Assembly (NCBI RefSeq): GCF_030268225.1
Contig: NZ_BSQG01000009.1
Location: 62,001-126,000, forward strand
DNA from: Nocardiopsis ansamitocini
GTDB taxonomy: Bacteria > Actinomycetota > Actinomycetes > Streptosporangiales > Streptosporangiaceae
Direction: 5' to 3'
Length of the DNA: 64,000 nucleotides
The position numbers and the translations under genes are program-made. The notes below the pieces were generated by a model. The model did not search any database. It was given only the letters and a program-made list of their open reading frames with translations, and was not told where the DNA came from. Positions 17,379-25,701 of this stretch are shown one piece after another (the first letter of the stretch is position 1; the number at the start of each line of letters is the position of its first letter).

Positions 17379-17656
17379 TCCTGTTCCGTTCTTGGGAAGT
17401 CGTGGATTCGGCGTACGGCATAGGTCGCCGAGATGACGGCTGCCCTGGCCGATCCGAGTGCCTCCCGCGCCGCGTCCAGGTCACCGGCCGGCAGCTGACC
17501 GACCACGTCGGCAGCGCAGTCGATCAGGTGCAGGGCCGCCCGGGTGAGAGGCTCGTCCGGGTCGAAGTGCTCCGAGACGAGCCCGTGGGCGATCTTCAGT
17601 TGGGTGACGGAGTCCACCGCCACGGCGGTACCGGTCATGGTCACGGACGGTTCCAT
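17375..17656 (-). CDS. Small protein of unknown function in the biosynthetic operon
   Basis: This is a 93-residue protein from ATG 17656, with AGGAGAGGG about 10 bases upstream; ATG 17638 is an alternative. It is predicted mainly helical, with no membrane span or known motif. It contains a His-Leu-Ile-Asp-Cys segment and ends RIHDFPRTEQE. It is translationally coupled (ATGA) to the downstream ATP-grasp gene and follows the other ATP-grasp gene, so it may be a carrier, partner or stabilising subunit for one of them. I recognise no family. Confidence 0.6.
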   Translation of the reverse strand: MEPSVTMTGTAVAVDSVTQLKIAHGLVSEHFDPDEPLTRAALHLIDCAADVVGQLPAGDLDAAREALGSARAAVISATYAVRRIHDFPRTEQE

Positions 17657-17733
17657 TTCATGAGGTCCCTCTCCTCGGACACGGTCTGCGGCGAGCCGCT
17701 GCTCACGGCCCCGGCTCGCCGGCCGACCGGTGC

Positions 17734-18990
17734 TCAGCTCGTTCGGAAGTGGATCTTGTCGTTGGCCCGGTCGCATTTGGCCACGGCGTCCGCCGCGTCG
17801 GTGCCGGAGGCCATCACGTATCCGGACACGCAGTCGGCGACGGTCAGCAGCGGCGGCACCACGTCCCCGACGTTCTTGCTGATCACCGCGGCTACCTCGA
17901 CCTCGGTGAACTCGTGCAGGTACGGCAGGAAGACAAGCGGGACCTCGCCCTTGGGGAGCGTTCGGACGACGTCGGCCGCACCGTCCTCCACCTCCACGGC
18001 CGAGACCGTGCCCGGTTCGGGGGTGAAGAACCGGACCGCCGCACCGCCGATCGGCGCGGGCGAGGTCTCCGGCAGCGTGTCGATCCCGAGCGGAACCGTG
18101 AGGAACATCCGGTCCAGGTTGACTCCGAACGCCCTGCGCACCAGCTCGGGCGCGCCACTGCCCGCAAGCCGTGCATGGGACTCCAACACCCGCGGGCCGT
18201 CCTTGGTCAGGACGAACTCACTGTGCGAGGGGCCCTCGGTCAGCCCGACCGCGTCCAGCAGCTTGGGGGTCAACGCGAACAGCGCGTCGAGGTGGGGGAC
18301 GGCAACCCGGCTGGGCGTGCTGACCTCCCACTCGACGTACTTGTCGTTCATCCGGTACTCGGAATAACCGATCGGCAGGTGTCGACCCGCGTGGGAGAAG
18401 GAGTCCACGCTGACGACGGGCCCGTCCAGATACTCCTCGGCGATCACCGAGGCAACCTCGGCGTCCTGGAGCGCCTGCCATGCGTGTTCGGCGTCGGCAT
18501 CGCCGTCGACCGGGTGAACGTGCAGGCTCGCCACCCCGTCGGCCGGTTTGACGATGATGCGGCCGCCGACCTCGGCCAGGAAGTCCTTGACGTCGTCGAC
18601 GTCCTTCACCTGCCGGTAGCGCACCGGGCTCAGACCGTGCTGGTCGAGCAGTTCCCTGGTCAGGACCTTGTCCTTGAGCGCACGCGCCGTGGCCTCGGTG
18701 ACCCCCGGGAGGCCGAGCGCGTCCACCACGAACCCCGTGGACTCCCCGGCGAACTCGGTGGTGGTGAGCACCCGGTCGAAGGGACGCTCCTCGTGCAGCG
18801 GTTTCACCACGTCCAGGACGGCCTGCCCGTCGGTGATCGGGGCGTGCACGACTCGTTCGCAGTGCCTGAGGACGGACTCCTCGTAGGCCCCCTCCTCGTG
18901 GACCAGCACCACATCGATACCCAGCTCCTTGGCATTGGTCACCGGCGCCGGCCTACCGCCGATGACCGCCACCCGGTACTTGCCCGCCAT
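17734..18990 (-). CDS. ATP-grasp enzyme (carboxylate-amine ligase type), cluster enzyme 2
   Basis: This 418-residue protein starts at ATG 18990 with GGAGAGAC upstream. The N-terminal domain opens YRVAVIGGRPAPV. The ATP-grasp core has the Lys pair (LKDKVLTRELLDQHGL; GGRIIVKPADGVASLHV) and acidic metal ligands in HSEFVLTKDGPRVLESHARLAGSGA. Its organisation resembles the ATP-grasp family that makes dipeptides or joins amino acids (BacD/RimK-like in chemistry). It differs clearly from the 419-residue enzyme downstream, so the cluster has two separate ligation steps rather than a recent duplication. Confidence 0.85.
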   Translation of the reverse strand: MAGKYRVAVIGGRPAPVTNAKELGIDVVLVHEEGAYEESVLRHCERVVHAPITDGQAVLDVVKPLHEERPFDRVLTTTEFAGESTGFVVDALGLPGVTEATARALKDKVLTRELLDQHGLSPVRYRQVKDVDDVKDFLAEVGGRIIVKPADGVASLHVHPVDGDADAEHAWQALQDAEVASVIAEEYLDGPVVSVDSFSHAGRHLPIGYSEYRMNDKYVEWEVSTPSRVAVPHLDALFALTPKLLDAVGLTEGPSHSEFVLTKDGPRVLESHARLAGSGAPELVRRAFGVNLDRMFLTVPLGIDTLPETSPAPIGGAAVRFFTPEPGTVSAVEVEDGAADVVRTLPKGEVPLVFLPYLHEFTEVEVAAVISKNVGDVVPPLLTVADCVSGYVMASGTDAADAVAKCDRANDKIHFRTS

Positions 18991-19052
18991 GTGTCTCTCC
19001 TTCGGTGATCCGTTGTCGAATGAAACGACCGTGCCTGGTGGGGGCCTGTCTC

Positions 19053-20009
19053 TCAGGCGGCGTAGCAGCGGCGCAGCCACCGTGCGGCCGCAGCCGGGCC
19101 GGGTGTGAACGCGCGCCTGCGGTGCAGGACCCGGTGGTTGTCGAACGCCATGAACACCCCCGGCTCCAATACCAGCTCCTCCGCCGGTATCCCGCGCAGC
19201 ACCTCGTACCAGCGTTCGAGTGCTTCCGCGGCGGCCGGTGTGGCTCCGGCTGCCGTACCGCGGTCGTAACGCACCCGGTAACGGCCGTCGGTGTCGAAGT
19301 CCAGAATCGGGGTGTCCTTGAGCGGCTGGGTCAGGTCTCCGTCGTTGGAGTCGGGTGCTCCGACCTGGAACTCGTGGGCCAGCAGCCGGTCGAGCGTGGT
19401 CTGGTCCAGGCGGGCGACCACGTCCTCGATCGCTGCGAGTTCGGTCGGCACCCGTTCCTCGTTGCGCACCGCCAGGAACGTCAGGTATTGCGGCACGTAG
19501 GGGCGTGGGTCCGAACCGGGTGGGCCGAACGGCTGGTGGGGATTGTCCGAGTGCCAGAAGAACTCCGAATCGGCCCCCCAGGAACTGGTCGTCCCCGAAG
19601 CGGTCGGGTTGGGCACCACGTTGCGGATCAGGCGTCCGCCGTTCTCGAAGCTGACCGCGAACGGGGTGGTGTGCAGCAGCCGGATGAGGCCCAGGTGGAC
19701 CGCGTTCAACACGGCGACCTCGATCTCGTCGCCGAACCCGTCCACCGGCGTGGCGGGCAGGTCGTCCTGCATGGGCAGGTTGCCCAGGACGATCGCGTGG
19801 CTTCCCGCCGCGGTGAACACGTCGAGTCCGTGCAGGACCTCACCGGGCAGGTAACGGCGCAGCGCGTGCGCGCCGATCCCCGCAAGGATGGTGTCGTCGA
19901 TGTCGGAGTCGAGCCGGGTCAACGAGACCCGCTCTGCGATCTCCTTTCCCAGAAGGTCCCGAACGCTGTTCTCAAGTCGGTATCTGCCGATGCGGCGGAA
20001 ATTGGCCAT
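19053..20009 (-). CDS. Fe(II)/2-oxoglutarate-dependent oxygenase (TauD / clavaminate-synthase-like)
   Basis: This 318-residue protein has the facial triad His153-x-Asp155 (FWHSDNPHQPF) and a distal His near residue 296 (NHRVLHRR), with Arg downstream for 2-oxoglutarate. Length and motif style fit the AsnO/VioC/OrfP-like group, which hydroxylates free amino acids such as Arg and Asn, within the TauD superfamily. ATG 20009 has GGAGGCATCG directly upstream. In this operon it probably hydroxylates or desaturates the amino-acid or peptide substrate. The substrate is not known. Confidence 0.85.
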   Translation of the reverse strand: MANFRRIGRYRLENSVRDLLGKEIAERVSLTRLDSDIDDTILAGIGAHALRRYLPGEVLHGLDVFTAAGSHAIVLGNLPMQDDLPATPVDGFGDEIEVAVLNAVHLGLIRLLHTTPFAVSFENGGRLIRNVVPNPTASGTTSSWGADSEFFWHSDNPHQPFGPPGSDPRPYVPQYLTFLAVRNEERVPTELAAIEDVVARLDQTTLDRLLAHEFQVGAPDSNDGDLTQPLKDTPILDFDTDGRYRVRYDRGTAAGATPAAAEALERWYEVLRGIPAEELVLEPGVFMAFDNHRVLHRRRAFTPGPAAAARWLRRCYAA

Positions 20010-20046
20010 CGATGCCTCCGATTGGGAGTCGCCTGCCGTTACGGGC

Positions 20047-20187
20047 TCAGCGGTTCTCCGAAGAAATCCAGTAGGTCGTCGCGTTCGGGTTCGCCCGACG
20101 CGACAGGGGGTCGCGGACCAGCCGGCTGAGCAGGCCGACGGGCGTGACCACCAGGTAGTAGGAGAGGAAGAGCAGGAAGGTCCGCAC
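20047..20187 (-). CDS. 46-residue SxtJ-tail-like membrane peptide
   Basis: A short minus-strand frame starting at GTG 20187 lies 33 bp after the carbamoyltransferase stop. It encodes one hydrophobic helix (FLLFLSYYLVV) followed by TPVGLLSRL, DPL and a terminal YWI pattern. These match the C-terminal end of SxtJ-type membrane proteins, which accompany NodU/CmcH carbamoyltransferases in many genomes. Here only that tail is encoded; the usual preceding helices are absent. No strong ribosome site is visible (GGAACGCC), so translation may depend on the upstream gene. It probably anchors the carbamoyltransferase or a partner to the membrane. Confidence 0.6.
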   Translation of the reverse strand: MRTFLLFLSYYLVVTPVGLLSRLVRDPLSRRANPNATTYWISSENR

Positions 20188-20220
20188 GGCGTTCCGTTCT
20201 GCGTCGGGAGAGGGGAGAAA

Positions 20221-22059
20221 TCAGTCGAGTGGGATTTCCTCGCGCCAGTCGGACTCCTCCGACCAGACGGGCTGCTCGCTCTTGTCCAGCAGGAAGCTGC
20301 CGATGGCGAGCATGTCGATGTCGGTGCGCATGAAGCAGGTGTAGGCGTCGTGCGGGGATTTCACGATCGGCTCGCCACGGACGTTGAACGAGGTGTTGAC
20401 CAGCACGGGGCAACCCGTACGCGCTTTGAACGCGGTGAGCAGCCGGTGGTACTCGGGGTTGCTCCGTCCGTCGACGGTCTGCACGCGCGCAGAGGAGTCG
20501 ACATGGGTGACGGCGGGGATGGTGGAACGCTGTACGCGCAACAGGTCCAGCCCCGTGGCGTCGGATTCGGCGACCTCTCGCTGCTGGGCGGCCGCCACCT
20601 GCGCGACCACCAGCATGTACGGACTCTCCTGGCGCAGGTCGAAGTAGTCCTTGGCGTCCTCGGCGAGGACGGCCGGCGCGAAGGGGCGAAACGACTCCCG
20701 AAACTTGATCTTGAGGTTCATCGCCGACTGCATCGCGGGATCCCTGGGGTCGCCGAGGATCGAGCGAGCACCGAGTGCCCGGGGCCCGAACTCCATGCGT
20801 CCTTGGAACCAGCCGACGATCTTGCTCTCGGCCAGCGCGGCCGCGGCCTGCTCCACCAGCTCTCCGCCGTCCAGACGCCGATGCGGAATGCTGTTGGCCT
20901 CCAGGTACGCGGCGATCTCGTCGTCGTCGAAAGCCGGCCCCAGCAGGGAACCCGACATCGCGTCGTGCCCGCTCCCGAGGTGGTCGCGTGATGCGCCGCG
21001 TTCCATGGTCACGGCGTAGGCCGCCCCCAGCGCGCCTCCGGCGTCGCCGGCCGCGGGTTGGACCCAGACCTCGTCGAAGATCGACGCGTCGATGATCTTT
21101 CCGTTGGCCACACAGTTGAGCGCCACTCCACCGGCCAGACAGAGCGTGGACTCACCCGTCCGGTCGCGCGCCGTTCTGGCCAGCCGGAGCATCACCTCCT
21201 CGGTGACCTCCTGCACGGAGGCTGCCAGATCGAACTCGCGTTCGGTGAGCTTGCCCTCGGGAGTGCGCCGCGGCCCTTTGAAGAGCTTCTCGAACCCCTT
21301 TCCGGTCATCACCTGACCGCGCAGGTAGTCGAAGTAGCGCATGTCCAGACGGAAGGTCCCGTCGGGCTTGATGTCGATCAGCGTGTCCCGGATGAGATCG
21401 GCGTACCGGGGTTTCCCGTACGGTGCCAGCCCCATCAACTTGTACTCGCCGGAGTCGACCTTGAACCCGCAGAAATAGGTGAACGCGGAGTACAACATGC
21501 CCAGGGAGTGCGGGAACCGCAGTTCCGCCACAGCTTTCAGGTCGGTTCCGCGGCCGTGCCACAGGGTCGTGGTCGCCCACTCCCCGACCCCGTCGACGCA
21601 CAGGACCGCGGCCGATTCGTAGGGACTCGGAAAGAACGCCGATGCCGCATGCGACTCGTGGTGGCGCCGCACCAGGACCTGGGGCACCCGCCCCCGATCG
21701 AGGGCCTGGAGTTCCCTGCGCACGGTCTGGTCCGTGTGCCGTTTTCCTTTGCCGGACACCCAACTGGGCAAGGTGTCGCGGAAGGAGGGGAAGGCCGTCG
21801 GGGCCGCGCCCGCGAAAGTGGCCAGCACCCTGCGGAATTTGAGCCTCGGGTCTTCGTAGTAGGCGACCGCGGAGATGTCGGCAAAACTCACGCCGGCCTC
21901 GTCCAGGCAGTACTCCACGGCCTGGGTGGGAAAGGAGGAGTCGTGGCGCTTGCGACTGAAACGCTCCTCCTGGGCGGCGGCGACGGGGACGCCACCGGAA
22001 ACCAGCGCGGCGGCGCTGTCGTGGTAGAAGGCCGAGATGCCGAGAACCAGCTCAGACAC
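20221..22059 (-). CDS. NodU/CmcH-family O-carbamoyltransferase
   Basis: This 612-residue protein starts at GTG 22059 with GGAGCACG upstream. It has the full carbamoyltransferase signature. The N-terminal Kae1/ASKHA-like domain has ISAFYHDSAAAL, HHESHAAS and LMGLAPYGKPRY; the C-terminal half has QGRMEFGPRALGARSILGDPR, FRPFAPAVL and VNTSFNVRGEPIV. Enzymes of this family move a carbamoyl group from carbamoyl phosphate to a hydroxyl (nodulation factor, cephamycin, saxitoxin). It likely carbamoylates a hydroxyl made by the 2-oxoglutarate oxygenase or diiron enzyme in the same operon. Confidence 0.95.
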   Translation of the reverse strand: MSELVLGISAFYHDSAAALVSGGVPVAAAQEERFSRKRHDSSFPTQAVEYCLDEAGVSFADISAVAYYEDPRLKFRRVLATFAGAAPTAFPSFRDTLPSWVSGKGKRHTDQTVRRELQALDRGRVPQVLVRRHHESHAASAFFPSPYESAAVLCVDGVGEWATTTLWHGRGTDLKAVAELRFPHSLGMLYSAFTYFCGFKVDSGEYKLMGLAPYGKPRYADLIRDTLIDIKPDGTFRLDMRYFDYLRGQVMTGKGFEKLFKGPRRTPEGKLTEREFDLAASVQEVTEEVMLRLARTARDRTGESTLCLAGGVALNCVANGKIIDASIFDEVWVQPAAGDAGGALGAAYAVTMERGASRDHLGSGHDAMSGSLLGPAFDDDEIAAYLEANSIPHRRLDGGELVEQAAAALAESKIVGWFQGRMEFGPRALGARSILGDPRDPAMQSAMNLKIKFRESFRPFAPAVLAEDAKDYFDLRQESPYMLVVAQVAAAQQREVAESDATGLDLLRVQRSTIPAVTHVDSSARVQTVDGRSNPEYHRLLTAFKARTGCPVLVNTSFNVRGEPIVKSPHDAYTCFMRTDIDMLAIGSFLLDKSEQPVWSEESDWREEIPLD

Positions 22060-22170
22060 TGGCGTGCTCCTTTGCCGTACGCGGGACCGCGTTCACACGC
22101 GGCCGTGTGGGGATGCGGATCGACGTGCGTTCCCACGGTTGTGGTGGGGGTGCCGGGCACCAGGGGCCTC

Positions 22171-24366
22171 TCATGAGCGCTTCCGGCCGGTCCGCCCCCG
22201 GCGCTCGGCCCAGCGTGCGCCGAAACCGCTGGGGGGATTGAGCGACCGGTATCCCACCCGCACCCGCTCCCAGATTTCCGGTCTGGCTCCCGGCCCCAAG
22301 GACTCGGGCAGGCCGGCGAGCAGGGTGTCGATCGCGTCGGCCGCCCACGCGGAATGACCGGTGGCGACGTTGTCGATGGTGTTGTGGATATCCACGAACC
22401 GCGTGTTGAAGCCGTACTTCTTCAGCGCCAGGCGGGCTCTGCGATAGGTGCCGCCCACCCCCGACAGCTCCATGGCCAGGTTCAGGCCCAGGACTTCCGG
22501 CAGGAACGTTCGGGGAAACCGACCGACGCAGAGCCAGTAGACGGGCAGTTCGAAGGACGCGTCCCGGAAGCCCGACCACCGGCCGAAGTCAGGTGAGGCC
22601 GTGGGGGGCAGGTCGACGTCCATCTCCTTGAGCACTTCGCGGTAGATGAGCGGGTGGTTGATCCTGGCCTGGCCGTTGCCGAGTTCGTCCCAGTACGTCT
22701 CGAAAAGCGAGTGGCCGATCTCCGAAGGTGCCAGTTCGTAGTCGCTGAACCCCTGGAGCCAGCTCCCGTCGATCAGTGTCAACGGTGCCGTCTGCACCGT
22801 GTCGTCGACGACGTCCTCGCGGGAGGGGAGCGGAACCTCCGCGTTCTCCTCGAACTCGGCCCCGTGCTGGTCGTGCTGGGCCTGGAGCCACGGCCGCAGT
22901 CCCGCCGGGTCCCAGGTTTTCGGGAGCGGCATGGTCCCGCCGTCCAGCCCGTACCGGGACCGCGCCAACCATCCGTTCACGTACTCCAGGCACCAGGCGC
23001 GCAATGCCGGGGTATCGGTGCGGACCATCAGGAGGTGGTAGGCCTCGCGCAGGTCGGCCGGTGCCCTGCCTTCGGAGAGCGGACCGGCCTTGATCGCGCG
23101 TGCGATCGACACCAATGTGTCCGGGTCGCGGCCCGGTGCGGCACCGGTTGCGGCCTCGGGACTCGACCCGGGGGTTGCCGGGAGCGAGTCGATCCAGCGA
23201 CGGATCACGGTCAGGTCGTCCGGCGAGAACACCCGAAACATCGGGCCGCGTTCGCTCACCAATCCCTTGACCAGCGAACTCGCCTCGGAGCGCCCTGGCT
23301 TGACCAGCCTGCTCCGGGCAAGGACCTCCAGCAGCGGCCCCGGATCGGTCCGGGCGTCGTGCAGCCAGGCCGCCAGTGGACGTCCTTCGAGTGCGAACTG
23401 GTGGTGGTAGACCGCGCCTTCCCGGGCGCGCAGCCTCATCAGTTCGACCATGTCGTAGGCCGGATCGAACGACGCCTCCAGTTCGGTGTGGAGCTCGTTC
23501 ACGTGGTCCCGCAGGGTGGCAAAGGTCCAGGCGAAGCCGAGGCGGACCGCTTCCTCCGCCTTTGCCCCCTCCAGTTCGACCAGCTCGTCCACCACCGCGC
23601 GGCACTCCTCGAAGGGGGAGGAGTCGTCCTCTCCGCGAATCGCCGAAGGGTCGATGGCCGCCCAGTCGGCCACGTCCGGCAGCGTCTGCCGGACCATCGT
23701 GAGCGGGGGGAGCAGCCCTACCGCGCGCAGGCAGAGGTCCGCCCCCAGCAACTCGCCGCGGAAGTCGTCCGGGCGCCGGCTCATGACCATCAACAGCGCC
23801 GGGAGCAGGTAGCAGCCGTCCGCGATGCGCTGGTCCCCGGTGAGCCGGGCGAGTGGCACGGCGTTCTCGGAGAGCCTGAGCCTGCGCAGCAGTTCCAGGT
23901 ACGCGCTGCCCCTGGATGCCCCCGGGTGCCCGACACCGACATCGGACGCGTACAACGCGAGGATGCGCAGCACGAGCGGGTCGTCGGCGTTGCCGGGGGC
24001 GCTCAACCACTGCAGCCATGCCCCCGAGGCCAGGGACAACGGCGCGCACCCCAGGACCGCCCTGCGGATGAGTACCCGACGGGCACCGTCCTCGTCGACC
24101 TGGCTGCCGAGCGCACGAAACCGCTCTCCCTCGTCCAGCGCCCAGTCGGCGGTCTGCTGCACGAGGTCGTCGAGAGGCGGACGGTCGTCGACAATCCGAC
24201 GACGGAGTTCGCCGTGGACTTCGCGCACAAGCCTGCCACCGGGGAAGCGCGCCTCCGGGTCGGCGGAATAGGCGTACAGCGTGCGTATGGCCGACCCGTC
24301 GTCATCCGACCACTCCGGCTTCGGAGTGGTCTCCGTCGCCGTGCTGACTGCCGAGTTCACTTGCAT
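22171..24366 (-). CDS. Large iron-containing redox enzyme (heme-oxygenase-like diiron, HDO type)
   Basis: This 731-residue protein starts at ATG 24366, with a perfect GAGGTGA six bases before. The C-terminal third (about 530-710) is a helical domain with metal-ligand-like residues in ETYWDELGNGQARINHP, LNLAMELSG and FVDIHNTIDNVATGHS, as in heme-oxygenase-like diiron oxidases (BesC/UndA/SznF type). The N-terminal ~500 residues are also helical and unassigned, making the protein more than twice the length of minimal members. Known relatives do N-oxygenation, C-C cleavage or desaturation of amino-acid-like substrates. It follows the 34-residue peptide gene by 63 bp. Confidence 0.75.
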   Translation of the reverse strand: MQVNSAVSTATETTPKPEWSDDDGSAIRTLYAYSADPEARFPGGRLVREVHGELRRRIVDDRPPLDDLVQQTADWALDEGERFRALGSQVDEDGARRVLIRRAVLGCAPLSLASGAWLQWLSAPGNADDPLVLRILALYASDVGVGHPGASRGSAYLELLRRLRLSENAVPLARLTGDQRIADGCYLLPALLMVMSRRPDDFRGELLGADLCLRAVGLLPPLTMVRQTLPDVADWAAIDPSAIRGEDDSSPFEECRAVVDELVELEGAKAEEAVRLGFAWTFATLRDHVNELHTELEASFDPAYDMVELMRLRAREGAVYHHQFALEGRPLAAWLHDARTDPGPLLEVLARSRLVKPGRSEASSLVKGLVSERGPMFRVFSPDDLTVIRRWIDSLPATPGSSPEAATGAAPGRDPDTLVSIARAIKAGPLSEGRAPADLREAYHLLMVRTDTPALRAWCLEYVNGWLARSRYGLDGGTMPLPKTWDPAGLRPWLQAQHDQHGAEFEENAEVPLPSREDVVDDTVQTAPLTLIDGSWLQGFSDYELAPSEIGHSLFETYWDELGNGQARINHPLIYREVLKEMDVDLPPTASPDFGRWSGFRDASFELPVYWLCVGRFPRTFLPEVLGLNLAMELSGVGGTYRRARLALKKYGFNTRFVDIHNTIDNVATGHSAWAADAIDTLLAGLPESLGPGARPEIWERVRVGYRSLNPPSGFGARWAERRGRTGRKRS

Positions 24367-24429
24367 CCTTCCTCACCTCACGCCGTGGACCGACCTGTGT
24401 CGGACGAAGCCCCGACTGTCGCAACCGCT

Positions 24430-24534
24430 CTAGAACATGGGGTAGATCGACGCGTCGTTCTTCCTGCGGTTCTTCCTCCGCCGGTTCTTCTTGCGCCGGA
24501 ACAACTTGTCCGCGATTTTTCGTAGGAAGGCCAT
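24430..24534 (-). CDS. 34-residue highly basic peptide, possible precursor or scaffold
   Basis: A complete tiny gene: AAAGGGGA seven bases upstream, ATG at 24534 and TAG at 24430-24432. The peptide has three parts. The first is an amphipathic start (MAFLRKIADKLF). The middle is a run of basic/Asn repeats that can be read RRKKN, RRRKN, RRKN. The tail is DASIYPMF, containing the only Tyr and Pro. Seventeen of 34 residues are Arg or Lys. It lies between the SGNH hydrolase and diiron enzyme genes, with 54- and 63-bp gaps. It resembles no protein I know. Options are a ribosomal scaffold or precursor for the cluster's ATP-grasp and oxygenase enzymes, a small membrane- or nucleic-acid-binding protein, or a stand-in for the DUF5989-type small protein found in carbamoyltransferase/SGNH neighbourhoods. 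Confidence 0.65.
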   Translation of the reverse strand: MAFLRKIADKLFRRKKNRRRKNRRKNDASIYPMF

Positions 24535-24588
24535 ACCGAAGTCCCCTTTCCGGGGTGTTGGGGGGTGCAGGGTGGGGCGAAGGTTGGG

Positions 24589-25620
24589 TCAGGAGAGCCC
24601 GAGCTCTTCGGCGAGGATGCGGGCGACCAGGTCATTGCCCTTGTCCGTGTAGTGCGCCCGGTCCACGAAGATCCAGTCCTTCTCGCCCATCGCCTCGGCG
24701 ACGACGGGGTTGAGGTCGAAGAACCGGACGTCCTTCTTCTCGCAGCCGACCCGGACCGCGTCGGCGAACGCGCGCGAGACCTCCTTGGTGGAGATGTCGC
24801 CGTAGAGCTCTTCCCAGGTGCCCATCTTGGAGATGCGATCGATCTCGTCGAAGAGGAGTTGCTCCTCTGGTGCGTGGACGTTGCGCATCCACAGGGACAT
24901 CGGCTGGAAGACGTAGGAGATTCGCGTCTGCGGTCCGGCCACTCGACGCCATGTGTCGAGGTGCCTCAGCGTCAGTTCGGCCGCGGCGTCGACGACCTTG
25001 GAAATGTCGCGCTGTACCTCGTCGTGGGTGGCGATGGTCTGCGTCTGCTCCGAGCGGCGACCGAAGATCTTGGAGCTCTTACGGTTGCGTTTGCGCAGAT
25101 CATCCATCTGCTCGAAGTACTCGCCACAGAAAAAGAACGCGCCGTTGTCGCCCTGCTGCCATTCGGGAAGCCGGCCGACGGTCAGGTCGTTCAGTCCGGA
25201 GAAGAGGACGACTTCGTCGATCTCCGGCAACTGATGGCGATACAGCGTGAAGAGCAGCATCTCCTGCGTGGAGTTGTAACAGCGCCCCGCGAAGTTGAGC
25301 CAGGGCGCGGACGGTGCGTAACGGCTCCACAGCCGGGAGGTCAGGGTGTGCGCGTCGCTCGTGGTTCCGAAGCCCATCGCGGTCGAGCTTCCGGTCAGCA
25401 CACGCACCGGTCCCGGTGGCACGTTCCCGCTGGCAGAGGCCTGTTCGCCGTTGGGGCCCACGGAGATCCGGAACCCCGACCGGTCGGTGTTGACCGTCGG
25501 CGAGGAGTAGTTCGCCCGATGGAAGTACATCAGGTACGGCTGATAGTTCCGTTGGCTCGGATCTTCAAATCTGTCGTATTCCCGCATCTGGGGGGTCAGT
25601 TCGTCGCGATGGAGTGCCAC
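24589..25620 (-). CDS. SGNH/GDSL-family hydrolase or acyltransferase-like protein
   Basis: This 343-residue protein shows the SGNH blocks: Ser in TGSSTAMGFG (residues 76-85), Asn in SGLNDLTVG and the Asp/His pair in VDRAHYTDKGN near the C-terminus. The N-terminal YQPYLMYFHRANY pattern is typical of the SGNH proteins that sit beside NodU carbamoyltransferases and SxtJ. No signal peptide is visible. GTG 25620 is preferred because GAGGGA lies 9 bases upstream; the frame also opens at TTG 25644. It may release, acylate or deacylate an intermediate in the operon's pathway. Confidence 0.85.
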   Translation of the reverse strand: MALHRDELTPQMREYDRFEDPSQRNYQPYLMYFHRANYSSPTVNTDRSGFRISVGPNGEQASASGNVPPGPVRVLTGSSTAMGFGTTSDAHTLTSRLWSRYAPSAPWLNFAGRCYNSTQEMLLFTLYRHQLPEIDEVVLFSGLNDLTVGRLPEWQQGDNGAFFFCGEYFEQMDDLRKRNRKSSKIFGRRSEQTQTIATHDEVQRDISKVVDAAAELTLRHLDTWRRVAGPQTRISYVFQPMSLWMRNVHAPEEQLLFDEIDRISKMGTWEELYGDISTKEVSRAFADAVRVGCEKKDVRFFDLNPVVAEAMGEKDWIFVDRAHYTDKGNDLVARILAEELGLS

Positions 25621-25701
25621 GGGTGGTCGTCCCTCGATTCTCAAAGGTCGGTTGGCGGGGTCCCCGCCGGCGTTGCCGGGAGGCGCCGGGCAGGGGATCG
25701 G

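Noticed and set aside
20039-20413. 124-residue minus-strand frame at the carbamoyltransferase end
   Set aside because: It is mostly the wrong frame inside the carbamoyltransferase gene; the SxtJ-like peptide in another frame is the better reading.
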